Source of the DNA: Heyndrickxia vini
GTDB lineage: Bacteria; Bacillota; Bacilli; Bacillales; Bacillaceae_C
Direction: 5' to 3'
NCBI RefSeq assembly: GCF_016772275.1
Contig: NZ_CP065425.1
Span: 2,696,653-2,760,652 of the forward strand
Length of the DNA stretch: 64,000 nt
The notes beneath the pieces were generated by a model. The model was given only the letters and a program-made list of their open reading frames with translations. It searched no databases and was not told the DNA's origin. Of the stretch, positions 46,180 through 55,266 are shown piece after piece. Numbering within the stretch: position 1 is the stretch's first letter; every line of letters begins with the position of its first letter. A program made the position numbers and the translations under genes.

Positions 46180-46230
46180 AAAGGACTAAAAAAATTGGCT
46201 AGAATAGTCAATTTTTTTAGTCCTTTCTAT
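46177..46230 (+). terminator. 21-bp perfect inverted repeat, ykvS terminator
   Basis: Positions 46177-46197 and 46209-46229 are exact inverted copies of 21 bases with an 11-base loop, unusually long for a terminator. The stop codon of ykvS is its first three bases. It contains internal seven-base A and T runs. Confidence 0.8.
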
Positions 46231-46249
46231 ATAAGTCAATTTCATTCTT

Positions 46250-46458
46250 AGAAAAGCGCAAGCGCCTTGCTCATCGACGTAAAAACTGGAATGACTTTGA
46301 CTGAGATAAAGGAAACACGTTGAGCCTGAAGGGCGAATCGATGTTGACTTATCGTAGGGAAAAGTCCTGAAGTTTTCTAGTGGATAGGCGCTGGAGCTAG
46401 ACAAAGCAGATATTTATTGGGAACATTAATCCTATAAAATTTATACTTTCTTATCTCA
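46250..46458 (+). repeat. dispersed repeat, copy B
   Basis: Same order of blocks as copies A and C, including the tail from GCAGATATTTATT to ACTTTCTTATCTCA. Compared with copy C the middle carries CACGTTGAGCCTGAAGG in place of the segment GCGGGTGATGTAAGG. It lies 20 bases after the ykvS terminator, same orientation as ykvS. Confidence 0.88.
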
Positions 46459-46546
46459 GAACAAATATTTTATTTCTTACTGTTATTTGTTAAAATTACT
46501 TTATAAATTGTTTATTATTGTTTAGTCGAGGGGAGATTACTTTCAA

Positions 46547-47158
46547 ATGAAACGCAGCGCGACAGATATTAAGCTAATTCTAGGAATATTGTTAGCGCAT
46601 GTATTGTTGTATATTACATTCAACGATAAATCAATATTTTGGTACATATATACTGCTGTATCTTTATTACTTATAAGCTATTCTATTGTTAATGAAAAGT
46701 CTGAGGATGATATATCTACAAAGAAATACTTATTTAAAGCTATAGTGTCCGGCATAGGCTTATATTTAATCTTTTGGATTGGAGACTGGTTTTTCTCCAT
46801 TGTTTCTCCTTTCTTGGAGAATAAAGTAATAAAAACCTATCATTTACTTTCTCCGAAGTGGGTTTGGCATTATTTTGTTTTAGTATTTATTATGGCGCCT
46901 GGCGAAGAAATCTTTTGGCGTGGCTTTATTCAAAAAAGAATCATGAAACATATACAAGGCTGGATTGCCGTTTTAATAACCGCCATTTTAAACGCTTCTG
47001 TATTCATCTATTCAGGTAATATCGTTTTAATATTTGCAGCTTTAGTTGGAGGGATTGTGTGGGGAACACTTTATTTTAAATTTAAAAGTATCCCTCTAGT
47101 CGTTATTTCCCATTTAATTTTTGATTTATTACTAATAGTTGTTCTCCCACTTCATTAA
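46547..47158 (+). CDS. CPBP family intramembrane metalloprotease
   Basis: This 203-residue protein has about six membrane helices. The CPBP (CAAX-protease/bacteriocin-processing) motif EEIFWRGF near residue 123 gives the two glutamates and arginine, and VISHLIFD near residue 187 gives the later histidine. Such proteins process or protect against peptides; the substrate is unknown. GAGGGGAGAT lies upstream. It shares a bidirectional terminator with ykvI. Confidence 0.85.
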   Translation: MKRSATDIKLILGILLAHVLLYITFNDKSIFWYIYTAVSLLLISYSIVNEKSEDDISTKKYLFKAIVSGIGLYLIFWIGDWFFSIVSPFLENKVIKTYHLLSPKWVWHYFVLVFIMAPGEEIFWRGFIQKRIMKHIQGWIAVLITAILNASVFIYSGNIVLIFAALVGGIVWGTLYFKFKSIPLVVISHLIFDLLLIVVLPLH

Positions 47159-47159
47159 A

Positions 47160-47201
47160 CCTCAAAAAACAGGTTCAGAACAAACCTATTTTTTGAGGTT
47201 T
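47160..47201. terminator. bidirectional terminator, CPBP gene / ykvI
   Basis: CCTCAAAAAACAGGTT pairs with AACCTATTTTTTGAGG (one mismatch) around a 7-base loop. The ykvI stop is inside the stem. Confidence 0.83.
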
Positions 47202-48232
47202 ATTTTGTCTTTTTTCACCCATAACAATATGATAAATAGTAAACTTATATAACCAAATAGTGGATATAAAAATGAAAGAAGCGTTCCGTAATTAATCTTA
47301 CTTATTAACGTGACTACGGCAATGATCATCATATATATCCAAAACATTTTCAAAGAAAGATATTGTCGCAGTTGTTTTCCTAGACCATAAATATTCCCAA
47401 TAATCGATGTGAAAATCTCTCCATAAATAATGGCTACATAAATAAAATAAATACTACTAAACGTGTTTTGTACAATAATTGCCATTGGGATATCATATTG
47501 GTTCACATTTGGCAGCATAACGAGTGTAATATGGCTGGATATTAGTATAAGTGTTAATAATCCCCCTCCGATTATTCCACCCCATTTGACAATCTCTTTA
47601 TCATTTACTTCATAGGCTATAGGTACCAGCACAGCTTGGGCTAATGTTAAATTAAGAGCAGCATAGGAAAATGGGGAGAGGAAAAACCTCCATCCATTCT
47701 CTACTTCTGGTATATGAAAAAATATATTCGCAAAATTTGGCGCCACGATTGATTGTGTCATAATGATAAAATTAAATAGTACCATCATCGGTACTACGAA
47801 CGAATTAACCGCAAATACCCCTTTTGTGCCAATAACCATAATGAGTATGGTTAATCCAATGGTAAGATATATTCCTATATTTTTGTCCAATCCCAAGTGG
47901 TCCTCAAAAACAGAACCTGCACCTGAAAACATAACTCCACTAACACCTAATAACATAAGCAACATAAATATATTCATCAGCTTCGCAATTCTTCTTCCAA
48001 ATAAATATTGATTAAAGACCTCATATGAATGTGCCTTAAGATCAATCGCCTTTACCATGATTTTTGAGCCTAATACAATAAATAAATATCCTGCAATAAG
48101 AATAGACAAAATTCCGATAAACCCATACTTCGTAAAAAACACAACAATTTCCCTTCCTGTTGCAAAGCCAGCTCCAATTACCGTTCCAACGTAAACTGCA
48201 GCAATTTGACATGCACCAATCCACTTTTTCAT
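47186..48232 (-). CDS. ykvI: YkvI-like membrane transporter
   Basis: This 348-residue protein has about ten membrane helices throughout, starting GACQIAAVYVGTVIGAGFATGREI, which is the Gly-rich first helix of APC-fold transporters. It matches B. subtilis YkvI (similar length, next to clpE). The substrate is unknown. GAGGGGATATAA precedes the ATG. Confidence 0.83.
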   Translation of the reverse strand: MKKWIGACQIAAVYVGTVIGAGFATGREIVVFFTKYGFIGILSILIAGYLFIVLGSKIMVKAIDLKAHSYEVFNQYLFGRRIAKLMNIFMLLMLLGVSGVMFSGAGSVFEDHLGLDKNIGIYLTIGLTILIMVIGTKGVFAVNSFVVPMMVLFNFIIMTQSIVAPNFANIFFHIPEVENGWRFFLSPFSYAALNLTLAQAVLVPIAYEVNDKEIVKWGGIIGGGLLTLILISSHITLVMLPNVNQYDIPMAIIVQNTFSSIYFIYVAIIYGEIFTSIIGNIYGLGKQLRQYLSLKMFWIYMMIIAVVTLISKINYGTLLSFLYPLFGYISLLFIILLWVKKDKINLKK

Positions 48233-48315
48233 TTATATCCCCTCACATTTGTTTCCACTACTAAACCATATGTACAAGCAATGAAAAATACGACAATAAT
48301 ATATTTTTTTAAATA

Positions 48316-48332
48316 GGTCAAAAAAGATCAAA
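48316..48332. promoter_or_regulatory. CtsR box 1 (imperfect) upstream of clpE
   Basis: GGTCAAAAAAGATCAAA is a CtsR-type direct heptad repeat with one mismatch in the second half. It lies just upstream of the clpE -35. Confidence 0.6.
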
Positions 48333-48338
48333 AAATAG

Positions 48339-48367
48339 TTTACAAAATATAAAATTGGGTGTAAGAT
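48339..48367 (+). promoter_or_regulatory. clpE promoter
   Basis: TTTACA (48339-48344) and TAAGAT (48362-48367), 17 bases apart, lie between CtsR boxes 1 and 2. Transcription would start near 48374. Confidence 0.6.
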
Positions 48368-48377
48368 AAGTTCATAA

Positions 48378-48394
48378 GGTCAAAGATGGTCAAA
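48378..48394. promoter_or_regulatory. CtsR box 2
   Basis: GGTCAAAGATGGTCAAA is a perfect CtsR direct repeat of GGTCAAA with a three-base spacer, immediately downstream of the predicted clpE start site. Confidence 0.9.
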
Positions 48395-48426
48395 ATTAGC
48401 AAAGACCATCATTTTTAGATAAATAA

Positions 48427-48443
48427 GGTCAAAGTTAGTCAAA
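48427..48443. promoter_or_regulatory. CtsR box 3
   Basis: GGTCAAAGTTAGTCAAA fits the CtsR consensus RGTCAAANNNRGTCAAA. B. subtilis clpE also carries several CtsR sites. Confidence 0.88.
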
Positions 48444-48495
48444 ATCAAACTTTATCAAAATAATATTGCATTGCTATTTAAGGAGGAATGCTTTT

Positions 48496-50622
48496 ATGAA
48501 ATGTCAAAAATGTCAAATGAACTTAGCAAATGTTCAATTAAGAGTAAATATAAATGGTCACACACAGAATCTTCATCTTTGTTCCGAATGCTATCAAAAT
48601 GAGTTTTCTATGAAAAAGACACCATTTGGTGGTATTCCTTCAATGAATGGATTTGAAGATATATTTAAAGGATTGGGGAATTCCCCTAAGGATACTGTGA
48701 ACACTCAAGAAGCTCAACATACAGGAAATAACAGCTTTTTAGATAAATTCGGTAAAAATTTAACAAATATAGCGAAAGCAGGATTAATAGACCCTGTAAT
48801 CGGAAGAGATCAGGAAATTAATCGTGTGATAGAAATATTAAACCGCCGAAATAAAAACAATCCTGTATTAATTGGTGAGCCGGGTGTCGGGAAAACAGCT
48901 ATCGCCGAAGGACTTGCCTTGAAAATAGCTGAAAACAATGTTCCAGCAAAATTAAAAAATAAAGAAGTATATTTACTAGATGTTGCTTCACTAGTTGCAA
49001 ATACCGGGATACGTGGACAATTTGAAGAACGAATGAAACAATTAATTACAGAATTACAAAGTCGAAAAAATATACTGTTATTTATTGATGAAATCCATCT
49101 TCTTGTAGGGGCAGGTTCTGCTGAAGGTTCTATGGATGCCGGCAATATTTTAAAACCAGCCTTGGCTAGAGGTGAGCTTCAAGTCATTGGTGCGACAACA
49201 TTAAAAGAATATCGCCAAATTGAGAAGGACGCTGCATTAGAACGCCGATTCCAACCAGTTCAAGTGAGCGAACCGACTATCGAGCAAGCAATCAATATAT
49301 TAAATGGATTAAAAGAGAAATACGAAAATTACCACCATGTAAATTATTCTGATGAAGCAATTAAAGCGTGTGTCAATTTATCACATCGTTATATTCAAGA
49401 TCGTTATTTACCGGACAAAGCCATTGATTTAATGGATGAAGCTGGTTCTAAATTAAATCTCGCTATCGGTACTAACGATCGTGCGGATATTAAAGAACGG
49501 CTTGTTGAAATCGATTCCGAGAAACAAAAAGCATTAGAAAAAGAAGATTATGAAACGGCTGCGAAATTACGTGATGAAGAAGAGCAATTGGAAAAAACAT
49601 TGAATACGGATGAAGACTCAAATCATTCCATCATTGTGGATGTATCACTTATCCATGAAATTATCGAACAAAAAACTGGAATCCCTGTCGGAAAACTTCA
49701 GGAAGATGAACAGAAAAAAATGAAAGACATTGAAGAAAATCTTGCAAAAAAAGTAATCGGTCAAGATGAAGCAGTGAAAAAAATCGCTAAAGCGATTCGT
49801 CGTAGCCGAGCAGGTTTAAAAGCAAAAAATCGACCTATCGGTTCATTCCTTTTCGTAGGTCCGACTGGTGTTGGGAAAACCGAACTAACAAAAACATTAG
49901 CCGAAGAATTATTCGGAACGAAGGATGCAATGATTCGCCTTGATATGAGTGAATATATGGAAAAACATAGTGTATCAAAATTAATCGGTTCACCTCCAGG
50001 TTATGTTGGACATGATGAAGCTGGCCAATTAACAGAAAGAGTGCGCAGAAATCCGTATAGCATTATCCTTTTAGATGAAATTGAGAAGGCACATCCAGAC
50101 GTACAGCATATGTTTCTGCAGATCCTAGAAGACGGACGTTTAACAGATAGCCAAGGACGTACGGTTAGCTTTAAGGATACAGTCATTATCATGACAAGTA
50201 ATGCGGGTGTAGCTACAAAAGAAATTCATGTAGGATTTGATCAAAATAATGCCATCAAAGAGACAAGTATCCTTGATTCGCTAGGAAGCTTTTTCAAACC
50301 TGAATTTTTGAATCGATTTGATAATATCATTGAATTTCATCCATTAAATAAAGAACATCTACTAGTAATTGTTGATTTAATGATTAATGAATTAAATGAT
50401 TCATTAGCAGAACAACATATTACATTAGATGTGGAAAATGTAGTAAAAGAAAAACTCGCGGAATTGGGATATCATCCTGCGTTTGGTGCAAGACCACTTC
50501 GCAGAGTGATCCAAGAACAATTGGAGGATCGGATTGCGGATTATATTTTAGATCATCCCGATCAAAAAGAATTAGTAGCAACCCTTATAGACAATACAAT
50601 CAGTGTGTCTATTAAAAATTAA
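48496..50622 (+). CDS. clpE: ATP-dependent Clp protease ATP-binding subunit ClpE
   Basis: This 708-residue Hsp100 unfoldase works with ClpP. An N-terminal zinc finger (C3, C6, C29, C32) distinguishes ClpE from ClpC. Two AAA+ modules follow, with Walker A GEPGVGKT and GPTGVGKT, separated by a UVR-type segment ([19 protein letters not shown]). The ATG at 48496 is preferred because AAGGAGGAA lies before it and the zinc finger then starts at once; the longer frame from 48466 is not needed. Three CtsR boxes upstream indicate heat/stress repression. Confidence 0.96.
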   Translation: MKCQKCQMNLANVQLRVNINGHTQNLHLCSECYQNEFSMKKTPFGGIPSMNGFEDIFKGLGNSPKDTVNTQEAQHTGNNSFLDKFGKNLTNIAKAGLIDPVIGRDQEINRVIEILNRRNKNNPVLIGEPGVGKTAIAEGLALKIAENNVPAKLKNKEVYLLDVASLVANTGIRGQFEERMKQLITELQSRKNILLFIDEIHLLVGAGSAEGSMDAGNILKPALARGELQVIGATTLKEYRQIEKDAALERRFQPVQVSEPTIEQAINILNGLKEKYENYHHVNYSDEAIKACVNLSHRYIQDRYLPDKAIDLMDEAGSKLNLAIGTNDRADIKERLVEIDSEKQKALEKEDYETAAKLRDEEEQLEKTLNTDEDSNHSIIVDVSLIHEIIEQKTGIPVGKLQEDEQKKMKDIEENLAKKVIGQDEAVKKIAKAIRRSRAGLKAKNRPIGSFLFVGPTGVGKTELTKTLAEELFGTKDAMIRLDMSEYMEKHSVSKLIGSPPGYVGHDEAGQLTERVRRNPYSIILLDEIEKAHPDVQHMFLQILEDGRLTDSQGRTVSFKDTVIIMTSNAGVATKEIHVGFDQNNAIKETSILDSLGSFFKPEFLNRFDNIIEFHPLNKEHLLVIVDLMINELNDSLAEQHITLDVENVVKEKLAELGYHPAFGARPLRRVIQEQLEDRIADYILDHPDQKELVATLIDNTISVSIKN

Positions 50623-50624
50623 CC

Positions 50625-50664
50625 AAAAAGGAGAAAAGCAATGAAAGCTTTTCTCCTTTTTTTT
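50625..50664. terminator. bidirectional terminator, clpE / M3 peptidase
   Basis: AAAAAGGAGAAAAGC and GCTTTTCTCCTTTTT form a long perfect stem around a 6-base loop between convergent genes. Confidence 0.87.
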
Positions 50665-52363
50665 ATAGTTTGCTATCATTTACCTGATCTAGCCATTGTT
50701 GGATTGTACCAATGACAGATTCCACACAACCATCCTCAAATGGAGAAATAAGATTGGCCTCTTTTACTAATTTTGTAAACGACTTGCTTCCACCTTGTTT
50801 ACATAGATGAATATAATCTTTCCATGCTTCTTCATGATTTTCTTGTGACTTCTTCCAAAATTGAAATGCACAAATTTGGGCAAGTGTATAGTCAATATAG
50901 TAAAATGGCGATTCATAGATATGACCTTGTCTTTGCCAGAATCCGCCCTTTTCGAGATACTCTAAACCATCATAATCACGATGCGGTAAATATTTCGCTT
51001 CAATATTTTTCCATGCTTGCTTTCTTTCCGCAGGGGTAGCCTCTGGGTTTTCATAAACAAAATGCTGGAATTCATCTACAGCCACACCATAAGGTAAGAA
51101 TAATAAGGCACTGCTCAAATGGGCAAATTTATACTTATCTGTATCCTCTTTAAAGAATAGTTCCATCCAAGGATACGTGAAAAATTCCATGCTCATTGAA
51201 TGAATTTCACAAGCTTCATGTGTCGGCCAACTATACTCCGGAATTTCAAATTGACGACTGGAATAAACTTGGAAAGCATGACCAGCTTCATGTGTTAACA
51301 CATCAATATCACCTGAAGTACCATTAAAGTTTGAGAAAATATAAGGAGCTTTATAATTTTCAATATAGGTGCAATATCCACCACTCGCTTTTCCTTTTTT
51401 CGCCACCAAATCCATTAAATGATTTTCATTCATAAATGTAAAAAATTCATCTGTTTCCTTCGATAATTCAGCATACATTTGTTTACCATTATCAATAATC
51501 CATTCAGGGCTCCCTTTCGGAGTGGCATTACCAGATAAAAATTGAAAACTCTCGTCGTAAAATTTAAGAGAATCCACGCCAATTCGTTCTTGTTGACGTT
51601 CTCTTAATTTACTTGCAAGAGGTACTATAAATTCTCTTACTTGATCTCGGAATTTCGCTACCATATCGGCATTATAATCGATACGTGCCATTCGATAATA
51701 ACCGAGCTCAACGAAATTTTTATACCCAAGTTTTGATGCAATCTCAGTTCTAACCTTTACTAATTCATCATAAATGCGATCAAATTCATCTTCATGAGCA
51801 ACGAAAAAACCAAATTTCGCCTCTACCGCACTTTTCCTTGTTTCACGGTCTTTTGATTCCGTAAAAGGATCAATTTGTGCAAGGGTTCTTTCTTCCCCTT
51901 CAAACATAATTTTTGCAGATGCAATAAGCTTAGTATACTCAGATGTAAGTTTATTCTCTTGTTGCAATAAAGGAATAATCTCAGGGGAAAATGTTTTTAA
52001 TTGTCCTTCTGCTAAATCAAAAAGCTGCTTTCCCCACTTATTTTCTAGTTCCAAGCGAAACTCGGAAGATACTAATGCTTGATAATATTCAGATGTGAGA
52101 CCTTCTACTAAAGGCATAATCTCATCCATATAATCATTTTCGGCTTTATAGAATTCATCATTCGTATCAATTGTATGGCGAACATAGCAAAGATTAAACA
52201 TCGTTCCTATTTCATTACTTATTTTATTAATATTTTTCATTGCTTCACTTTGCTCTTCAACACTTTTAGAAAGTTTAAATTTCTCCAGCTCTTTATGAAA
52301 AGATGCTTGTACTTCCTCAATATTCGGTCTTTTATATTCATAATCCTCAAATCTCACATTCAT
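50663..52363 (-). CDS. M3-family oligoendopeptidase
   Basis: This 566-residue zinc metallopeptidase has the HEXXH motif in DVLTHEAGHAFQVY, with a downstream glutamate in the EIHSMSMEFF segment. The rest is helical as in thimet/PepF-like enzymes; the length fits the M3 oligoendopeptidase group that cleaves short peptides in the cytoplasm. GGGGTG precedes the ATG. It is a single-gene unit. Confidence 0.9.
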   Translation of the reverse strand: MNVRFEDYEYKRPNIEEVQASFHKELEKFKLSKSVEEQSEAMKNINKISNEIGTMFNLCYVRHTIDTNDEFYKAENDYMDEIMPLVEGLTSEYYQALVSSEFRLELENKWGKQLFDLAEGQLKTFSPEIIPLLQQENKLTSEYTKLIASAKIMFEGEERTLAQIDPFTESKDRETRKSAVEAKFGFFVAHEDEFDRIYDELVKVRTEIASKLGYKNFVELGYYRMARIDYNADMVAKFRDQVREFIVPLASKLRERQQERIGVDSLKFYDESFQFLSGNATPKGSPEWIIDNGKQMYAELSKETDEFFTFMNENHLMDLVAKKGKASGGYCTYIENYKAPYIFSNFNGTSGDIDVLTHEAGHAFQVYSSRQFEIPEYSWPTHEACEIHSMSMEFFTYPWMELFFKEDTDKYKFAHLSSALLFLPYGVAVDEFQHFVYENPEATPAERKQAWKNIEAKYLPHRDYDGLEYLEKGGFWQRQGHIYESPFYYIDYTLAQICAFQFWKKSQENHEEAWKDYIHLCKQGGSKSFTKLVKEANLISPFEDGCVESVIGTIQQWLDQVNDSKL

Positions 52364-52440
52364 TACTTACACCCCACTAAAAATTATTCAATCCATAATT
52401 TATTCGCTATAAATAGTAAGATTTCCTCCTTTCCATATAA

Positions 52441-52471
52441 AAAAGCATTTCTTATGAAAAGAAATGCTTTT
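52441..52471 (-). terminator. terminator of mhqR
   Basis: AAAAGCATTTCTT and AAGAAATGCTTTT form a perfect 13-bp stem with a 5-base loop. Confidence 0.86.
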
Positions 52472-52477
52472 ATTCTA

Positions 52478-52915
52478 TCATGCTTGTGGAATATTTAATC
52501 CTATTTTTTTTAAAGATTCAATTGCCACTTCTTTTTCATCTGAACTTAGCACCGACATTAATTGATGAATCCGATTTTGGTGCCCTGGAAAAATAGATTC
52601 AATAAATTGCTTCCCTTCGTCTGTAATGTGAGCAAATGTTACACGGCGATCATTTGCACAACCTACACGCTCAATAAGCTTTTTCTTCTCCAGTTTATCC
52701 ACTACATACGTAATACTACCACTTGCTAATAATATTTTATCGCCTATTTGCTGTAATGGCTGGTCACCTTTATGGTAGAGCAGCTCTAACACCGCAAATT
52801 CTGTCGGATTTAATCCGTTTTTCTGAATAAACTCATTTGTATATTCATTGACTGCACGAAACGCCCTTGATAATACTATAAATAGTTTTAATGATTGCTG
52901 AACTTCATTATCCAT
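52478..52915 (-). CDS. mhqR: MarR-family regulator MhqR
   Basis: This 145-residue winged-helix repressor is close to B. subtilis MhqR (YkvE), for example QSLKLFIVLSRAFRAVNE and GLNPTEFAVLELLYHKGDQPLQQIGDKILL. MhqR controls quinone and aldehyde detoxification genes. As in B. subtilis it is divergent from kinD. Two cysteines lie in the protein: none early, one at VGCANDRR. AAAGGAATGG lies upstream. The AT-rich palindrome at 52938 is its likely own operator. Confidence 0.9.
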   Translation of the reverse strand: MDNEVQQSLKLFIVLSRAFRAVNEYTNEFIQKNGLNPTEFAVLELLYHKGDQPLQQIGDKILLASGSITYVVDKLEKKKLIERVGCANDRRVTFAHITDEGKQFIESIFPGHQNRIHQLMSVLSSDEKEVAIESLKKIGLNIPQA

Positions 52916-52937
52916 TCAATCCATTCCTTTACCTACA

Positions 52938-52970
52938 TATTAAAATAATAAGATTTCTATTATTTTAATA
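52938..52970. promoter_or_regulatory. 13-bp perfect palindrome between mhqR and kinD
   Basis: TATTAAAATAATA and TATTATTTTAATA are exact inverted copies with a 7-base spacer, 23 bases upstream of mhqR. The right half occupies the spacer of the kinD promoter (TATAAT at 52976-52981). It is suited to a dimeric MarR repressor, but is unlike the GC-containing MhqR site I recall from B. subtilis. Confidence 0.55.
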
Positions 52971-53018
52971 CAATTTATAATATGATAAAAGAGTAATTAT
53001 ATAAATTGAGGTACTTCC

Positions 53019-54512
53019 ATGAAAAATAAATTTAAAAAATTGGCATTCTATTTTATTCCAGTTCTCGTCCCCGCTATTTTATTGACATTAACATATGGTT
53101 ACTATAGCTATAAAAAAAATGTGGGAAAATCAATTATGCAGACGGAACGTAATGCATCCATTTACCAAAGACAGTTAGATCAGGTCATTGGGGAGACAAT
53201 AAAAAGTTTAGAGGTTTTGGCAATAACATTTGAATCAAATTTCAATAATATTACTGATGTAAAAACAGCCCTTAATACAATGAGTGGAAAAGACCCACGA
53301 TATGGAGGTATGTATTTTTTAGATAAAAACGGGAATGTCATTACTGGTACGAATGATTATTTGAAACAATATAATCTTAAAAATCAAAGTTATATTAAGA
53401 CGATGTATCAAACTCATCAATCCGTCGTCTCAGACCAAGTGGAAACATTATCAAACAACAAAAAAGTTGTCGCCATTGTAACACCGGTAATAAAGAATAA
53501 CGTCATACAGGCAATAATCGTTGCACATATTCGAACGGATTATATTGTTAATATTATTCAAATGTTAACTCCTAATACATTTGTTCATGTTGAAAGTGAA
53601 CAAGGAGTTCCCATTTTTTCAACAAATGATCAATTAATTCTAAATCCGTCGAATAATTATGTAAGTACATCTCTGGAAAGGGTTCCTTGGAAAATCACAT
53701 TAATTCCTAAACATCCAAAAATCAAATCCGTTTTTATTAATACTTTTATATTTTTCTTAATCATTACTACTGTTATTCATGTTGTTTATTTATTTTTTCA
53801 TACATTGTCAATTAAACGACAAGCAGAACGGGAAAAACTTCAAAATGATTCGCAAAAGCTTGAACTTGTTGGTACACTTGCAGCTAGTACCGCACACGAA
53901 ATTCGAAATCCGTTAACCGGTATTAAAGGTCTTGTACAATTACTATCAGAAAAATATAAAGACCCGAAAGATCAATTTTACTTTTCGATTTTACACAAAG
54001 AAATCAATCGAATCAATCAAATTGTTAATGAATTCTTAATACTCGGGAAACCTACTATTCAAAAAATGGAAAAAATCCATTTAGACCAAGTGATTAATGA
54101 CCTAAACCCATTAATATATTCCGAATCAAATTTATACAATGTGCACTATTCCTATCAAATTAAATCTGAGGAAATTACAGTGCTTGCCACAATTGATCAA
54201 TTAAAGCAAGTTGTCCTTAATATAACAAAAAATGCCCTTGAGGCAATGCCTAGTGAAGGCAAATTGATACTTAATCTAGAAAAGATAGATAGTCACGCAT
54301 TGTTGTCTATTTCTGATAATGGAACGGGTATATCTCCAGAAAACTTAAAAAAAGTTTTCACTCCTTTTTTTACTTCAAAGGAAAATGGGACTGGACTTGG
54401 TTTAGTTGTATGTAAAAGAATCATTGAATCATTTGATGGAAGTTTGTCGATAAAAAGTGAAATAAATAAAGGCACGGAAGTATTAATTTCCCTTCCTATT
54501 TTTAAAGGTTAA
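53019..54512 (+). CDS. kinD: sporulation sensor histidine kinase KinD
   Basis: This 497-residue membrane kinase has a membrane helix at about 7-27, an outer double-Cache-type sensor (about 35-235), a second helix (about 242-265), an H-box AHEIRNPLTGIKGLVQL and an ATPase domain with N-box NITKNALEAMPSEGK and Gly motifs DNGTGISPE and GTGLGL. B. subtilis KinD (YkvD) has this layout, lies next to mhqR, and feeds the Spo0F-Spo0B-Spo0A relay. GAGGTAC precedes the ATG. Confidence 0.88.
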   Translation: MKNKFKKLAFYFIPVLVPAILLTLTYGYYSYKKNVGKSIMQTERNASIYQRQLDQVIGETIKSLEVLAITFESNFNNITDVKTALNTMSGKDPRYGGMYFLDKNGNVITGTNDYLKQYNLKNQSYIKTMYQTHQSVVSDQVETLSNNKKVVAIVTPVIKNNVIQAIIVAHIRTDYIVNIIQMLTPNTFVHVESEQGVPIFSTNDQLILNPSNNYVSTSLERVPWKITLIPKHPKIKSVFINTFIFFLIITTVIHVVYLFFHTLSIKRQAEREKLQNDSQKLELVGTLAASTAHEIRNPLTGIKGLVQLLSEKYKDPKDQFYFSILHKEINRINQIVNEFLILGKPTIQKMEKIHLDQVINDLNPLIYSESNLYNVHYSYQIKSEEITVLATIDQLKQVVLNITKNALEAMPSEGKLILNLEKIDSHALLSISDNGTGISPENLKKVFTPFFTSKENGTGLGLVVCKRIIESFDGSLSIKSEINKGTEVLISLPIFKG

Positions 54513-54538
54513 TCTCGGTTAGGAGATTAACCTTTTTA
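54504..54538 (+). terminator. terminator of kinD
   Basis: GGTTAATCTC and GAGATTAACC form a perfect 10-bp stem with a 6-base loop and a T run; the stop codon lies in the stem. Confidence 0.85.
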
Positions 54539-54623
54539 AATGGTGATGTATTAAACTTGAGGTGAGATAATAGAGCGTATTTCATTGATGATCAGTGAGG
54601 GTTAAACATGGTGTAATAATTTT

Positions 54624-54911
54624 TTAAATAGCATTTAATACGTTATATTTCACAACTCTCTCATTACTATGTTTTTTACTTTTATATATAATAAATGAAG
54701 ATTCCTTGATAACGACAGGTTTCAAACTTCTATCATTTGATTGTTGGAATTTGTAGTATTCATTCAATAACGTGTCTAATTCCTGAGAGCAAAAAATAGT
54801 TTTATCATTTGTTAACCCATATCGTTTTCCAAGTTGTATCATTTCTTCCCTTTTTACTTGAATTCGCTTTAAATATCTTTTTTCTTTTATTGCATTGCCA
54901 TAGGTATACAC
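54624..54911 (-). CDS. Spo0E-like aspartyl-phosphate phosphatase
   Basis: A protein of about 95 residues contains the Spo0E signature SQELDTLLNEYYKFQ (about residues 57-71) preceded by a helix IQVKREEMIQLGKRYGLTND. Spo0E family members dephosphorylate Spo0A~P and delay sporulation. AAGGAG lies nine bases before a GTG at 54911, which is preferred; an ATG at 54935 lacks a binding site. The C-terminal 30 residues are basic and extend beyond the usual domain. It lies next to kinD, which has the opposing effect on Spo0A. Confidence 0.82.
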   Translation of the reverse strand: MYTYGNAIKEKRYLKRIQVKREEMIQLGKRYGLTNDKTIFCSQELDTLLNEYYKFQQSNDRSLKPVVIKESSFIIYKSKKHSNERVVKYNVLNAI

Positions 54912-54935
54912 TTTTTCATTCTCCTTCAATTTCAT

Positions 54936-55266
54936 TCTTATATCGATATTTTTCGACTACCTTTCGAATTATCGCAGGTATACACATAAAAGTAAATAGA
55001 TTCGCAATATTAGACATTCTTTTTACAAATTTTCTTTATTTCTACATAGAACACGAATGTTTTTCGACATTTCTTCGTGATATTCCTCGTATTTCTACAC
55101 TCTTTTTCATACATTTCTCTATTATAAATTCTATTTGAAGATAGATATGAATAATTTATCATGAAAACTATTAACATTGAGGTTTTGTGCGTACTCCTAT
55201 AAAATATACTAGGATAGAATTAAAAATAATCTTATGCATATTTGAAAGAAGAGGTAATACACATTC
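54936..55266. other. divergent intergenic region with Spo0A-box-like sites
   Basis: About 330 bases with no gene. On the minus strand TGTCGAA (55063-55069) exactly matches the Spo0A box, and AGTCGAA nearer the Spo0E-like gene is one base off. On the plus strand the leader of the radical-SAM gene begins near 55200. Confidence 0.45.

Noticed and set aside
46186-46404. 72-residue minus-strand open frame
   Set aside because: It lies wholly inside the long inverted repeat and repeat copy B; related frames appear in other copies and none has a binding site.
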